A stretch of DNA of 64,000 nt from Apostichopus japonicus (GCF_037975245.1 NC_092564.1:2063984-2127983), one strand, 5' to 3'. Numbered from the stretch's first letter, positions 1-24,055 are shown. Made by a program: numbers and translations. Notes: generated from the letters alone by a model not told the origin.

Positions 1-189
1 ACACAAATTAACTGACCTGTATGCAGTTTTTTTGGACCCAGAAGGTTCGAATGATTGATTATATAGCTTCAAATTGTTATCAATAAATCTGCTCACTAAA
101 TTTCACACCGTAGAGCATCTCTGGCGGGCCGGACGCAACCCTGCGGCGGGCCGGACTGTGGCCCGCGGGCGGTAGGTTGGACAACCCTG
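1..189. mobile_element. hAT-type miniature element, right end only
   Basis: The GC-rich stretch with repeated GGGCCGGAC and GGCCCGCGGGC words ends in GTTGGACAACCCTG at 189, which reads as a hAT-style terminus (CAGGG..) on the other strand. The left end is not in the window. The flank CTCTATAG follows directly and is a plausible 8-bp target duplication, but it cannot be tested here. Confidence 0.35.
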
Positions 190-1065
190 CTCTATAGCTA
201 TCCAAAATGGCTAAGATTCAAGGACAATCTCTGAGACATAAACAACAGTAATCAATTAATGTTCAGAATAAAAAATTACGAATATACTCTTTAAACAGCG
301 AGCAGTACAATACTCAACAGGTACAATTATCAGTACAATACAATACAGTACAATATGATAAGTACGCAATAGCACCCACGTGCTTAACGATAAACAATAC
401 ACGCTATGAACCCGTAGGACCAAGGTAAAAAAAAAAACATAACCTAACGTATGTACTTTGTACAGTAAAGCACAGCCAGTGGCTTCTCGTCTTAAGCCGA
501 AAACCAGAAAAACCTGAGGCATCCTGCCTCTAAGAAGGGGAACATCTCCTCACTGACCACCAGACAGTCCAGATATGGGTATTATAGTAGTATAGAAATA
601 TGATGGAGCAATAAAATTTACGAAATACTAAGGGGTTTACGAGGCGAACCCTGGAGCTCTGCAGAGACGCTGCTGGCGATTATCACAGCGTGTACAGAAC
701 TAACAAAACACACGTGCAAACAATAACATTTCACTTCACTACACTAACAAAATGCTACTACGTTGGGCTTTGCGATAGAAACAGCTGAAATTCAATTCTT
801 CTCAGAGATGTAATTCTGTGCATTAAAATTGCTTCGTCGAAGACTACAAATACTGTATCTACAAATGCTGCAGCTGAAGTCCTCGTGATCCTCACGAGGG
901 CTTGGAAGCAATTCACAATATTTAATTACCCTCCTCAAGTGTCTTTGTGTGTTTCTATATATACTTCATTGTACATTTTCCATTGATAAGAACTTTACCA
1001 ATGCGGATTATATATTTTTTTTTTTGAAGATTTCAGTTCGACCCAATATTATAATTTTATTCCAC

Positions 1066-1071
1066 TAGCAA
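1066..1071 (-). promoter_or_regulatory. candidate polyadenylation signal of copy A
   Basis: AATAAA on the minus strand lies about 310 bp past the stop codon of decarboxylase copy A. Its position suits a 3' UTR of ordinary length. In AT-rich DNA this hexamer is common, so the call is tentative. The rest of 190-1270 shows no gene. Confidence 0.3.
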
Positions 1072-1276
1072 GACTGTATACATTCAGCTCGACAATAAGA
1101 AAATACAAACCAAGAAAAACAAAGAGTAAAAGCAAAGAATTTCTTACGCACTATGACGTCACATACTAATAAAATGCTAGCATCCTGACACAACCTTGGA
1201 AGTCAGGGTATCTGGTATTAAAGAGAGAGAGTAGTGTAGTAGGCCTAATCAAAGAAGAATGGCTTTCTAGATACAA

Positions 1277-1370
1277 ATGTTCACTGAGTTTGAAATTATG
1301 TTCACTGAGATTTAATGTTCACTGAGATTTTCACTGAGATGTTCACTGAGATAAATGTTCACTGAGATTT
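1277..1370. repeat. short tandem repeat, TGTTCACTGAGAT unit
   Basis: Six imperfect copies of TTCACTGAGAT(TT) spaced 13-22 bp apart sit just downstream of the copy A stop codon, inside its presumed 3' UTR. Confidence 0.75.
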
Positions 1371-1376
1371 AAATTA

Positions 1377-12910
<11,534 letters not shown>

Positions 12911-13176
12911 ATTACTGGATGATTCTGTCAAAGTTGAACAGTTGCTGAAAGATATGAAACGGCAGTATAGTATTGATCAGCGACGCGTTCTGAAGAACCA
13001 AAGTGACCAACTAATGTACATGATTGCATATTGAAAGGCAATGTCAACAGTGTTTTATGCTTACAGTTAGACGCCCATATATCGAAATTGAAACGATATT
13101 CATCATTAATAACAGAAGACCTGAAATGAATGGCCGGGCTCATCAACTGCGAACAAAACTCACATAGGGATCGAGA

Positions 13177-14191
13177 CAGGCGCGTAGCGAGGAATTTGCA
13201 AAGGGATGGGCGAACCTGTAGGCATATTATCAGAGCCGTAGGTTCGGCATTGGAAACTATTTAAGCGTAGCGCCACCACAAGTTGGCGCGAAGCGTACAA
13301 GAAAATTTTCGCAGAAAATGCCTCCCAGATCGCTGGAAATGGCACTTCCCAGGCCTTGCAAGTTGCATCTAAGCATTTTCTATTTGAAATTACTAGTGAT
13401 ATCATAAAAAAGTATAAAAAAATATGCTCAAGGGGGGGGGTCGCCTCCTTCGCCCCCTCCTCAGGCGCGGCGGAACGGAACAATTATTGGGGGGCTAATG
13501 TGTGGAGACTATCTAAGCGGAGCGCCACCATCGGTTGGCGCGGATCGTACAAGAAAATTTTGGGTTTTTCAAACCCCCAGATGGCCGGAAACGGCACTTC
13601 CCGAGTGTTTTATGCTGCGAATACCTAGCCCTAAAATATGGGTCTCAAGCCTGCAATTTCTCAGATTGCACGTAAAAATTTGTAAAAACATTGTAATTTG
13701 TATATTCGATGGTGTTTTAAGAGAGTAGCTATTACTCGTAGTGTACTCGCAAAGACGTTTTTGAGTGTAGTAAGGGGATGTTGGAGAACTGGCTGAAATG
13801 AGGCAAGTCATTGGCCTAAGACGAAGTTGTGTTGCGCTTACCGGTACTCACACTCACTGCTTCCACTTTTCACGGGGCGTGAAGACGCGGTTGGGGTGAC
13901 AATGTGGTCTATAGCCAGGGGACGGGCCGAGGGTCCCCCCGGCATTTACTAGAATTATAGCACCTATATAGTATACGTGTGCATCGGACAGATCGACAAG
14001 TATGCATTGAAAAATGGGCAGATGCACGTTTCGCCGGGAGCCTTGGTAAATATTGGGGGGGGGGAGGGCTTATCGTGCATTTGCCCCCTCAACTTTTTCA
14101 TTAGGGGGGCTGAGCCCCCAAGCCCCCACCCCAAGCCCCCCCCCCCCCCACCCCGTTCCGCCGCCACTGCCCCTCCTTGGCTACGCGCCTG
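13177..14191 (-). mobile_element. hAT-type miniature element, host of a nested insertion
   Basis: It starts CAGGCGCGTAGCGAGGAATT and ends CTTGGCTACGCGCCTG. It is about 300 bp once the nested element (13462-14169) and its target duplication are removed. It matches the element at 24703-25043 in opposite orientation, including the CCATTTCCAGCGATC block. The outer 8-bp flanks GATCGAGA and GATTGATC match at only 5 of 8 positions, so its own target duplication is decayed or my edge is off. Confidence 0.65.
13462..14169. mobile_element. hAT-type element nested in another
   Basis: It starts CAGGCGCGGCGGAACGG and ends CCGTTCCGCCGCCACTG. The identical 8-bp direct repeats CCCCTCCT lie at 13454-13461 and 14170-14177. 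Its left part holds the GCGCCACCATCGGTTGGCGCG block common to many repeats in this window, and its right part is rich in C runs. It has no coding capacity. Confidence 0.85.
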
Positions 14192-15009
14192 GATTGATCT
14201 GTCATGTTAGTCCTTTCTATTTCCACCAAACTCGTTTGACAAACTATGAGATTTATTTAGTACCGTCGGCATGGAATAATCTCAGCGTTACCATAGCAAT
14301 ATACCACGAGATGATCACGATATTTTTGTCTGTAATCATTGACGAATGAATCCTTTCAAACATTTGTTGGAAAGTGCCAACCCTTAAAGATATATAACTC
14401 CATATAAAACTATACAAAACAATATAAAACTAAGTACCGCTGATACAGTGATAGACCTGTATAGACCATTAAAATAAAATGCAGTGACATCTTTTAAACA
14501 CTCTGGTAACAATTAGAACCATCTGTGGTCTTTGTGACATGGAAGAACATATGGGGGGGGGACACTTCTTTATGAACAAAAAGAAATTTTACGAACTTGA
14601 TGTTAAACATCTTTATTCGTTAACTATTTATTTCCATTCAAGTTAAATTAGAAAATGTAAGCTTAGGCCAAACAAACTGAACAGCAAATGGTACTATCGC
14701 AACTTGTGTATAATTACTGTAGCATGTTACCAGATTGATGTAAAGAAATCATAACAACTAAAATCTACTCCGATATTGTTTTCTCACATCAAAAAAAATG
14801 CATTTACTTGGGCATAATTGATTTGAACAAAATTCCAAGACCTGTTTTAAATGTTAGGCCTCATGCGACGGCTATGGATTCGAGGCATATCAGAATTTCT
14901 GCCGAAATAAAATTATTTTTGAGGGCAATGCGGCAAACATGGAAAGGTTGAAAACACTAGAAAGCCAATGGGCTTAGTGCATGTGATTCCTTGCCATTGA
15001 GATTACAAT
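14192..15009. other. no gene recognised
   Basis: AT-rich sequence with no long open frame, splice-flanked exon or clear repeat that I can see, apart from a short G run near 14555. Confidence 0.5.
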
Positions 15010-17030
15010 CCCAAGCTTTCGTCATTGTTAATTAAATTGATCAGCAAGGTTCTTTCACTGACTGTGGACCCACCTACTAAATATGTTAACTTACCATGTT
15101 TACAAGCTATTGTTAGCAAAAATCAACTCAAGCCCTGCCCCCTAATAAATGTGCATAATATCACATTGAACATACATTATCATGTACCGGCTATCTACCA
15201 ACACCTTCACACAAAGTATGATTCAATTCTGAAAATGTTTACATTTGACCCTGTGACCTCATTAATATTCTTGAGATGAGCACCAAAACCAAATGGGCTC
15301 TTTTACTCACTATGGCGCATATAGGCTATGTACCAAGTATGACTTCAATCCAACTTGACGTTGTTCAGTTACCGTGTTTACAAGCTATTTTAGTGAAAAT
15401 AAAGCCCCACCCCTAATATGCTTAATATCAACTTGAACATATATTACCATGTACCTACTATCTACCAACACATTAATACCAAGTATGGATAAATTCTGAC
15501 TTTCGGTTGCGGAGTTATTAGCAGTTGGAGAATTTTTACGTTTGACCCCGTGACCTCATTATTGTTCAAGAGATGAGCACCAAAATCAATAGAGCTCTTC
15601 TAATCACTATGTCGCATATATGTATTAAGTATGACTTCAATCCATCTTGTAGTTCAGTTACCCGTGTTTACAAGGTATTTACTGATCCTGCTCTAAAGTG
15701 GTCTTCTCACATCTCCAAGATTAAAACTACCATCTCAAAAACTGTTGGAGTCCTTTATAAAATCAAAGACTTTGTTCCAATGTATATTCTCAAGAACTTG
15801 TTTAATACTCTCATACTACTTAATCTTAATTATTGTAATATTGTTTGGGGTAATGCATATTCTACCTACCTAAAGCAAGTGCTTTTATTACAAAAGAAGG
15901 CTGTCCGTGTTATTACACAGTCTGATTTCTTAGCACATACCCCACCACTATTCAGCTCACTGAACTTACTAGATATTTTTGATTTACATAGATACCATTG
16001 TGCAGTTTTTATTTTTAAGTCTATTAAAAATAAATTACCAGTCAAGTTTAATGATTACTTTAATTTCAATTATAATATACATAATTACTACACCAGATCC
16101 TCTGGACATTTATTTTCATTGCTCATAAATACCGATGTCTTTAAACATTCCATCGTCTGTTATGGTGTTAATTTCTGGAATAGCCTAAGTCATACATTAA
16201 GAAATATTAAGTACCTTTAATTCATTTTCATTCAAGTTGAAAAATCATCTTTTATCCAGGTATCAACATCTATAGATCTACATTTGTCTCTGACTTTAAG
16301 TACTTCCCACATTATCAAAATGCCTTTTTTGTTTAATTTAGGGGTGGGGGGTATAGGTCTTCTTTGTAAGGGGCTTTATTATCATGCCCATTTATACTTG
16401 TTATCTTTATTTTTGGTGGGCTTCTTGTACAAGCTACAGTACGGCTTCCAAGCCCTTCCACCATTTTCTCTCTGTAATTTACATTATTTTTCTTTTATAT
16501 GATTTATTACTTATTATTTTCTTTGCATGGTATTGTCTTCACAGTTCTATTATTATATAAACATTGTGAGGAAATGGAAAAATAAATGAAAATGAAATGA
16601 AATTTTAGTGAAAATAAACGTAAGCCCCGCCCCCTAATAAATATGCATGATACCAAATTGAACATATATTACCATGTAACCACAATATGCTTATATATTA
16701 ATACCAAATATGAATAAATTCTGACTTTCGGTTGCAGAGTTATTAGCATTTGGAGATTTTCACGTTTGACCCCGTGACCTCATTATTATTTATGAGATGA
16801 GCACCAAAATTAATAGGGTTCATCTACTCACCGTAGCGCATCTATGTATCAAGTATGAATTTAATTCAACTTGTCGTTGTTCAGTTAGCGTGTTTACTAG
16901 CTATTTTAGTGAAAATATACTTAAGCCCCGCCCCTAATAAATATGCATGTAATCAACTTGAAAATATATCACCATGTACCCGCTATCTAGGCCTTAACCA
17001 GCACATTCGTTAATTCGCGGAATTGCTATT
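15010..17030 (+). repeat. array of roughly 280-bp degenerate repeats
   Basis: Units share TGTTTACAAGCTATT, AAGCCCCGCCCCTAATAAA, CATATATTACCATGTACC, a TTTGACCCCGTGACCTCATT block and GATGAGCACCAAAA. The TGTTTACAAGC word recurs near 15107, 15378 and 15667. One unit is interrupted by a LINE fragment (about 15683-16605). Confidence 0.75.
15683..16605 (+). pseudogene. non-LTR reverse transcriptase C-terminal fragment
   Basis: From about 15680 the frame reads KWSSHISKIKTTISKTVGVL, then LLNLNYCNIVWG, LLLQKKAVRVI and HTPPLFSSLNLLDIFDLHRY, ending with a stop at 16220. This is the thumb and C-terminal part of a non-LTR (Jockey/CR1-like) reverse transcriptase. The palm catalytic region is absent, as in a 5'-truncated insertion. 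A 3' UTR follows and ends in AAATAAATGAAAATGAAATG. Both junctions fall inside one repeat unit of the surrounding array. Confidence 0.75.
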
Positions 17031-17064
17031 GTTACCATGCTTACTGTGCCGAGAAACATTGAAG

Positions 17065-17340
17065 TCCAAGGGCTGCGGAACCGGGGGGCACAGGGGGCAC
17101 GTGCCCCCCCCCACTTTTCCTCAGGTTAAAAATGTGCCCTTTTTCTACATAAAAATGGAGGTGTCTCAAGTTAGCAAGAGGCCAGGGAACCATAATGAAC
17201 ATTCGGGAAGGGCCGTTTCCAGCCATCTGAGGGGTTTGTAAAACCAAAAAAAATTCTTGTACGCTCCGCGCCAACCGATGGTGGCGCTCCGCTCAGATAG
17301 TCGTGCATACAACTTTGCAAATCCTGGCTACGCCCCTGAC
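17065..17340 (-). mobile_element. hAT-family fragment
   Basis: This contains the CGCGCCAACCGATGGTGGCG block and ends GGCTACGCCCCTG, the terminal word of the CAGGGGCGTAG-type elements. The left end GGGCTGCGGAACCGGGG does not pair with it, so it is probably chimeric or truncated. Confidence 0.5.
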
Positions 17341-18157
17341 TTTTAATGAATTTCTATGGGTCAAACTCAAAGCTATTTCAAATGGAAAAAATTTGTTAAG
17401 ATATTGACAAGAAGTGAACTCTAATTCGGAAGACTCCTACATTAGCAACTAGCATGATTTTTGTCTCAAAAGAAAACTTGTTCCTTGTTCCCTGTAAAAG
17501 TGCTTCCGCCGCCCTTGTTGAAGTCACTAACCACGGGGAAAGAAAAATCGGCGACCCTGGCAGCCTAATTTGATGAAATTAAATTATGAAAGTTGACATT
17601 TTCACCTTCCATATGTTTTTGAATAATGATATTTTACCTTCCATGTGTTTTTGAATAATCAGTGGGCCTATATGACATAACTGCATAGTATTCCACATAA
17701 TTTTGACGGATTCCGATATGTTCCGATTATGCAATAATCGGCCCGATTCCGATTATCGTTTGAACAATAATTAACATATAGATATACATATTAACGATAA
17801 CACCGAATAACTGGACGATAGAAACTACATGAGATTATTAAGTAAATTCATTAGAACATGGAGTATATGATTATATCCGATACATAACAAAGACTTGATA
17901 CACAAAGCAATGATAACTGTGAGCTAACACATTGTATGTGCCTGTGAGTAACCGATAATTAAGGTGATTATACTCATAATATGTGATCAGTAGGCCCTAA
18001 TCTAAACAATGGATGTCAACAAAGTAACACTGGTCACTTCCAAAATTCTAGTGAATAAAGACAAAACATCGAGTACTTCGAGCTTAGCCAGGACAAAAAC
18101 TCTTAGACGGAAAAAAAGAGGCTGGCAATACAGTGTTGCCACCAATGCACAGCAACT
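17341..18157. other. no gene recognised
   Basis: There are small local duplications (TTACCTTCCATATGTTTTTG twice near 17600-17655). There is no coding signal. Confidence 0.5.
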
Positions 18158-18460
18158 GGCTTCAACAGTGCACAATCTGCCATAAACAACTGAAGTGCAT
18201 GCATACATACATACACCAGGGAAAATTGCTGATATAGCTACCGGACAAACGTGATCTGACCTTGTAGCCCTTTCACATGTAAACACAGAACAGACTGTCT
18301 AACAGGCTTCAACAGTGCGCAACCTGCTAAACCACACTTTCATAAACAACTGAAGTACATGCATACATAGACCAGGGAAAATTGCTGATATAGCTACGGG
18401 ACAAACATGATCTGACCTTGTAGCCCTTTCACATGTAAACACAGAACAGAATGTCTAACA
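18158..18460. repeat. tandem duplication of about 155 bp
   Basis: Two adjacent copies share CAACAGTGC, CATAAACAACTGAAG, CCAGGGAAAATTGCTGATAT and GACCTTGTAGCCCTTTCACA. The second copy has a roughly 12-bp extra segment. Confidence 0.85.
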
Positions 18461-18639
18461 GAGAACGGAGTAGCAGCTCCCTGAGAAGCAGCTCCCTGGT
18501 GTAACAAAGGCCGGAGTTCGGTAGAACGATGTGAACACTGCGACTCTATACCACTGATCTGAACACTAACGTTAGTGTACAGACCAGTGCTCTATACCCG
18601 TGGAACGCGAAAAGGCGACTGTATACCCGTGGAACGCGA

Positions 18640-18810
18640 AAAGGACAAATTTATTTCGTTGTCGAAACTAAGTTTGTTGTTGTCTAAACTAAAGTTGTTG
18701 CTGCTGTTTTACAATGCTGTTGCCATAACTCACGTTGATGTCTAAACGTCCGTTGTCTAAACTTCCGTCGTTGTCTAAACTTACGTTGTTGCCACCGGCG
18801 CTGTTCGAAC
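18640..18810. repeat. degenerate GTTGTCTAAACT repeats
   Basis: About six variants of CGTTGTCTAAACTT separated by 10-40 bp. A duplicated CCGTGGAACGCGAAAAGG lies just upstream near 18598-18643. Function unknown. Confidence 0.6.
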
Positions 18811-18846
18811 GTTGTTCAACCAGGCCTGTTGTTATGGAATAACAAA

Positions 18847-20180
18847 AGTTTCAGCCGAAATTAGGCCTATGCTTAGGTTTGATTACTGTATTTGTACAAT
18901 AGTCTCCATTATACTCCATATACAGTAGGGGGTGGGGCACTTGCCCACTCCCCCTGGAAAATCAAAAATTTAAAGTGAAGTATTTGACATTTCAATGATT
19001 TCCCCCAACCAACAGTTCTCTAGTTATGTTCATTGCATACGGACCTCTAATGCATTACTGAAATTATTGAAAGTCAAAATTCTAAGACATAAGATCTCAC
19101 AATAACCGATGTGTAAATGCAACTTGAAACGCCCGGGAAAGGTCTTTTCCGACGATCTAGGAGTATTTTTTTTTTTGGCCAAAAAATCGTCGTACGCTCC
19201 GCGCCAACCGATGGTGGCGCTTCGCTTAGATAGTATCAAGTAGTGTGTTACACCTATATGACCTACTGATCCCCCCTTATAAACATATATGCGGATGCCC
19301 TTGCTTGGACCTCCTAATAGGGGCCCCTTTGGGCCAGGAGCCTCCCCGGGCTCATCGTTACGCCACTGGTGGAACATTGCACAATAAACTGGTAATAGTT
19401 ATTTATTTCAGTCTCATTTCAATTATTCGAATTTTTAAAGCAAACAGCAGATATCACATCATATCAGTGAGCATGAAAATGGCGTTCCGGGATGAACAGC
19501 CCCCAAACTGTAGATTTGTGTAGTGATCGGTTTCGGAAATATCTGGTATTTCTTCATTTCCTTCAACGAAGTTTTATAGTAGCCGTTATAAGAGGTTTTA
19601 ATATTTGTACACCAATAAATTAACTGTGTCTGAATTTTCGAAAATTCCCTGACCACCATTCTTCATCTTACTTCCCTCTACTCGTGCAATTTTGACCGGT
19701 CTGTTAGGGGTTCAAGGAGGTTTTTCTATATTGGTTGTCCATACATGAAATTGTGTGCAACATTATGGGTATGTTTTGAAGTGAAATTATTCACGAGAAT
19801 TGTGAATTTTCAAATTCTGAACAAATAATGGGCTTCAAACCTTAAAAAGTGGGACTTACGGGTATTGTGGGCCGCGACGTAGAATCACCTACAAAATGCA
19901 ATGATCCACAGGACATGCGATGAGGTCGAATATGATGTGTGATTGGTGACAACTTTCAAAAAGGTTATGGATGGAAAAAAAAACATTGGGAAATTCTTGG
20001 TTCTCAGGCAAAAGTGTGCATCTGGTTGGTCATTTCAAGCCCGAGGAGTGCCATTTCCGATGATCTGGGGGGTATCAAAACAAGAAATTTTCTTGTACGC
20101 TGCGCGCCAACCGATGGTGGCCCTCCGCTTAGATAGTAATTCGCGCCCCCGGGTTAGAAAATCCTGGATACGCCTCTGCT
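18847..20180 (+). repeat. long dispersed repeat D, locus 1
   Basis: This is collinear with 47099-48425: GTTTCAGCCGAAATTAGG, GGGGCACTTGCCCACTCCCC, AACCGATGTGTAAATGCAAC, GATATCACATCATATCAGTG and the terminal AAAATCCTGGATACGCC word all recur in order and orientation. It carries two of the CGCGCCAACCGATGGTGG blocks seen in the hAT elements. It is probably a non-autonomous DNA transposon or a composite of several. No coding frame is conserved between the loci. Confidence 0.8.
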
Positions 20181-20745
20181 TAGTATTCACTACGCTCCAG
20201 ACCCTTATGACGCCAAATATAGTACGGATTACGTTAAGCAAAAAGAAATCAAATTACGATTGCTAGGCCTATTACAAATGTCGTGCCACAGCATCAAATT
20301 TCAAAGGGATAGGGTAAATATATTGACATGAATTTACTACTTACAATTAAGTGGAAAAGATCGGACATGAATATGAATTATGATGAGCTCTCAGAAAGCA
20401 CAAGAGTCAGGGCTCCGATGTAGCGGTTTTCCACGATAGATATCACATGGGCCTCAACGTCTGAGGTGATCGTTCCTTTCGTGTTTTTGCTTTCTAATCT
20501 AATAAAGTTCCAAACCATAAAGTCGAGCTTAGTCGTCTCTCTGGTGTGAAAGCCAAACGTCAGGCTCAAGAATCCAGAGTCTGCGGCATTTCTTTTATTA
20601 GTGAGACTCGGTCCCCCGTTACCAAAAAAAAAATTGTTTTTGATCTTATCAGTTCTGGGCCAATAAAAATACCCTTGACCAAGACTAGGGAGCAAAGTTG
20701 AATTTGTGAGATAACGGGAATGACCTCCAGAGTCGCTATAAATAG
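20181..20745. other. no gene recognised
   Basis: A 105-codon minus-strand open frame (20695-20378) lies here, but it has no family signature I trust and no splice or repeat support. Confidence 0.4.
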
Positions 20746-21278
20746 GGGCCTGATTAAAGGAGCTAATATACTGAAACAGTTCAAATATATGCCATAACGT
20801 TCATTACATTACAATTCACGGGCCTGATTAAAGGAGCTAATATACTGAGACAGTTCAATTATATTCCATAACGTTCTTTAAATTACAATTCACGGGCCTG
20901 ATTAAAGGAGCTAATATACTGAACAGTTCAATTATATTCCATAACGTTCTTTAAATTACAATTCACGGGCCTGATTAAAGGAGCTAATATACTGATTGAG
21001 CAGTTCAATTATATTCCATAACGTTCTTAAAATTACAATTCACGGGCCTGATTAAAGGAGCTTATATACTGAAACAGTTCAATTATATTCCATTAACGTT
21101 CATTACATTACATTACAGATCACGGGCCTGATTAAAGGAGCTTATATACTGAAACATTTCAATTATATTCCATTAACGTTCATTACATTACATTACAGAT
21201 CACGGGCATGATTAAAGGAGCTAATATACTGAAACAGTTCAATTATATTCCATTAATGTTCATTATATGACAATTCAT
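20746..21278 (+). repeat. tandem array of a 73-80 bp unit, 7 copies
   Basis: Copies of GGGCCTGATTAAAGGAGCTA start at 20746, 20820, 20894, 20967, 21044, 21124 and 21204 (the last reads GGGCATG). A single further unit lies at 24056-24135, beyond a LINE, which suggests that the LINE inserted into the array. Confidence 0.9.
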
Positions 21279-21284
21279 GTTGTA

Positions 21285-21800
21285 TGTGTCATTTAAACCT
21301 TACGATGAGGATGCACAGAAGGAAGCAATGCATCTAGTATCTGAATGCTTAGCTGATATAGAGAATTGGATGCACAATAATAAGCTTAAGTTGAACCCTG
21401 CCAATCGGAAGTGACGTTATTTTCTACTAAGCGCATCGAAAGCTGTGTCAATAACATTTCAATAAATATCGGCGATTCTGTTATCACACCAATGCCAACG
21501 GTAAGAAATCTTGGTGTAATGTTTGACTCTCATCTGAACATGTCCCAACAAGTTTACAGTGTTTGTATAGGTCTGGATACGCGAGTCTTCGAAATATCGG
21601 TCACATATAGCGTTGACGATGCAACCAAATCACTCGTGAATGGCCTAGTAACCATAACCTCGCATCAGAATTACTGCAACTCGTTGCTTTTTGGTGCACC
21701 ACAATCGACTTTGAAGAGGCTGCAACGTGTCCAGAACACCGCGGCACGTATAATCATCAGAACTTCGCGTTTCTCTCACATCGGGCGAATAATTAAATAG
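21285..21800 (+). pseudogene. CR1/L2-like reverse transcriptase fragment
   Basis: The frames read DIENWMHNNKLKLNP, then after a one-base shift near 21413 SVITPMPTVRNLGVMFDSHL, then YCNSLLFGAPQ and LKRLQRVQNTAARIIIRTSR. These are the post-palm and thumb signatures of CR1/L2-type LINEs. The frame breaks off at 21782. Its C-terminal tail (YGDRQFNFAALLNN) reappears at about 23325, after an insertion of about 1.5 kb. Confidence 0.8.
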
Positions 21801-22127
21801 TTCCAAAATTACGAAGCTAGCAAGGGTGTTCATCATGATTATGTCTATGGTAATTATGAACAATTACTTGCAAAAAGATTTCGGTGTAACAATAAGGCTG
21901 AAAAACTGATATGTCAATGACGTGCAATTATCTCAATGCGAACCGGGCTTGTCTACTCAAACACGTGGAGCTATAGTATAAGAATACACATGCAACTGCA
22001 TAGGCCTACAGTGCGTACACTGATGCAATTACCTACTCCAGTTACACCATAAACAAAGATGATATTGTTCTGCAGTGAGGCCTACTGTAAGGTTACGTTT
22101 TACTGTAGCTAAATATATACCCAGGGG

Positions 22128-22718
22128 CAGGGGCGGCGATTTGTCTCAAACATTGGGGGGCGGGGACATTTGCTTGGGTGCAGGCGAATTACTATCAGAG
22201 CGGAGCGCCACCATTAGTTGGCGCGCAGCGTACAAGAAAATTTCTGGTTTTGATAGCCCCCAGATCACCGGAAATTGCACTTCTCAGGCTTGAAAATGAC
22301 CAACCAGATGTACTCTTTTGCCTCAGAACCAAGTTTTTCCCAATAGTATTTTTTCATTCATAACCTTTTTCAAGATTGTCACCAGTCACACATCATGTTC
22401 GACATCATCGCATATCCTGTGGATCCTGTGGATATATATATATATATATATATATATAAATTGCGAAGCGCAAAAGAAAATTTTCGCCGAAAATGCCTCC
22501 CAGATCGCTGGAAATGGCACTTCCCAGGCCTAGTAAGTTGCATCTAAGCATTTTCTATTTTGAAATTACTAGCGATATCATAAAAAACACATAATATATG
22601 CTAAAAAAAACTATGCCACCAAATATTGGGGGATATTGGATACTATATCCCCCCACCTAAAATATTGGGGGACATGTCCCCCGCTCCCCCCCCCCCACCC
22701 CAATGATCGCCGCCCATG
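22128..22718. mobile_element. hAT-type miniature element with internal (TA)n
   Basis: It starts CAGGGGCGGCGAT and ends ATCGCCGCCCATG. Identical 8-bp flanks CCCAGGGG lie at 22120-22127 and 22719-22726. It contains two of the CCGGAAATTGCACTT-type blocks, a (TA)n run at 22435-22457 and a C-rich right end. The 591 bp are non-coding. Confidence 0.85.
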
Positions 22719-22854
22719 CCCAGGGGATGAACAATTACAGTATTCAAGCTCAAATCATGCATTCCACTGTGCTCGTGTTTATTTTCAATTATTCGCGCGC
22801 CTTGCCAGGTGACTACACGTGATGTTTCTCCACATGTCAATCATCACCGAAATC

Positions 22855-23325
22855 GGGATTTGGAATATGATAATGAGCTAAATCGATGATATGTCGATTT
22901 AAATAAGTATGTCAATTTGAGTTGCTAGAAACTGGTATAAGTCCACGGAAATTGACTTCTACCGATTTAATTCGACATATCATCGATTTAAACTGGGAGA
23001 TGTCGATTTAATTCGATATATCATCGATTTATTTTACATATCATCGATTTAAACTGGTGTATGTCGATTTAAATCGACATATACCAGTTTCATTCGACAT
23101 ATCATCGATTTAAATTGACATATACCGATTTAATTTACTTATCATCGATTTAAATTGGTATATGTCGATTTAAATCGATGATATGTCGAAATAAACTGGT
23201 ATATGTCGATTTAAATGGTTGAAGTCAATTTCAGCTGCTGGAAACTGCTATAAGTCGAAGGAAACTGGTATATGTCGATTTAAATCAGTACAAGTCGATC
23301 TCCCATGATTTGAGACTGATGGCCC
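22855..23325. repeat. palindromic CGATTTAAAT satellite, locus 1
   Basis: Dense alternation of TATGTCGATTTAAAT and its inverted form ATCGATTTAAATTGACATA, with spacers GGTATATG or CATATACC, at about 11- and 22-bp steps. Many 20-24 bp perfect palindromes result. A related block lies at 23440-23690, and a second locus at 48560-49090. Confidence 0.9.
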
Positions 23326-24055
23326 GCCATATAGTGGTACCCAGACTAAGGACTGCTACATACGGCGACAGACAATTTAACTTTGCTGCGCTGCTAAATA
23401 ATATCCGTGATGCCAAAACTAATGTTTTGGCATCACTTTTCAGAAATTACTTATCATCGATTTAAATTGGTATATGTCGATTTAAATCGATGATATGTCG
23501 AAATAAACTGGTATATGTCGATTTAAATAGTTGGAAGTCAATTTCAGCTGCTGGAAACTGCTATAAGTCGAAGGAAACTGGTATATGTCGATTTAAATAG
23601 TTGAAGTCAATTTCAGCTGCTGGAAACTGGTATAAGTCGAAGGAAACTGGTATATGTCGATTTAAATCAGTACAAGTCGATCTCCCATGATTTGAGACTG
23701 ATGGCCCGCCATATAGTGGTCCCCAGACTAAGGACTGCTACATACGGCGACAGACAATTTAACTTTGCTGCGCTGCTAAATAATATCCGTGATGCCAAAA
23801 CTAATGTTTTGGCATCACTTTTCAGAAATTACTTAAAACTCACTTTTTCTTTTTAGGAATTTCCACTGTAAATCTTTATTGTTTTTAAAATTATTCATTA
23901 GTATATATACATTTATATTAATATTTAAGCTGCATCCATTTTATTCTTCATATTCATATTATAAGGGTATCGTCATTTTGTCGTCATCGTAAAGAGCTCT
24001 TGAACATGCTTAAGCATGAAAAGAGCACTATATAAATCTGGTAAACAATAATAAT
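23320..24055 (+). pseudogene. LINE C-terminus and 3' UTR, partly duplicated
   Basis: VPRLRTATYGDRQF..NNIRDAKTNVLASLF is a CR1/L2-type reverse transcriptase C-terminus. It appears twice (about 23325-23445 and 23710-23857) because a segment of roughly 300-390 bp, including part of the palindromic satellite, is tandemly duplicated. The 3' region ends AAAGAGCTCTTGAAC..GCACTATATAAATC, like L2/CR1 3' ends. It continues the fragment at 21285-21800. Confidence 0.75.

Noticed and set aside
20378-20695. 105-codon minus-strand frame with a faint laminin-G look (FGFHTRETTKLDF)
   Set aside because: The match is too weak, and there are no neighbouring exons or splice sites to support a gene.
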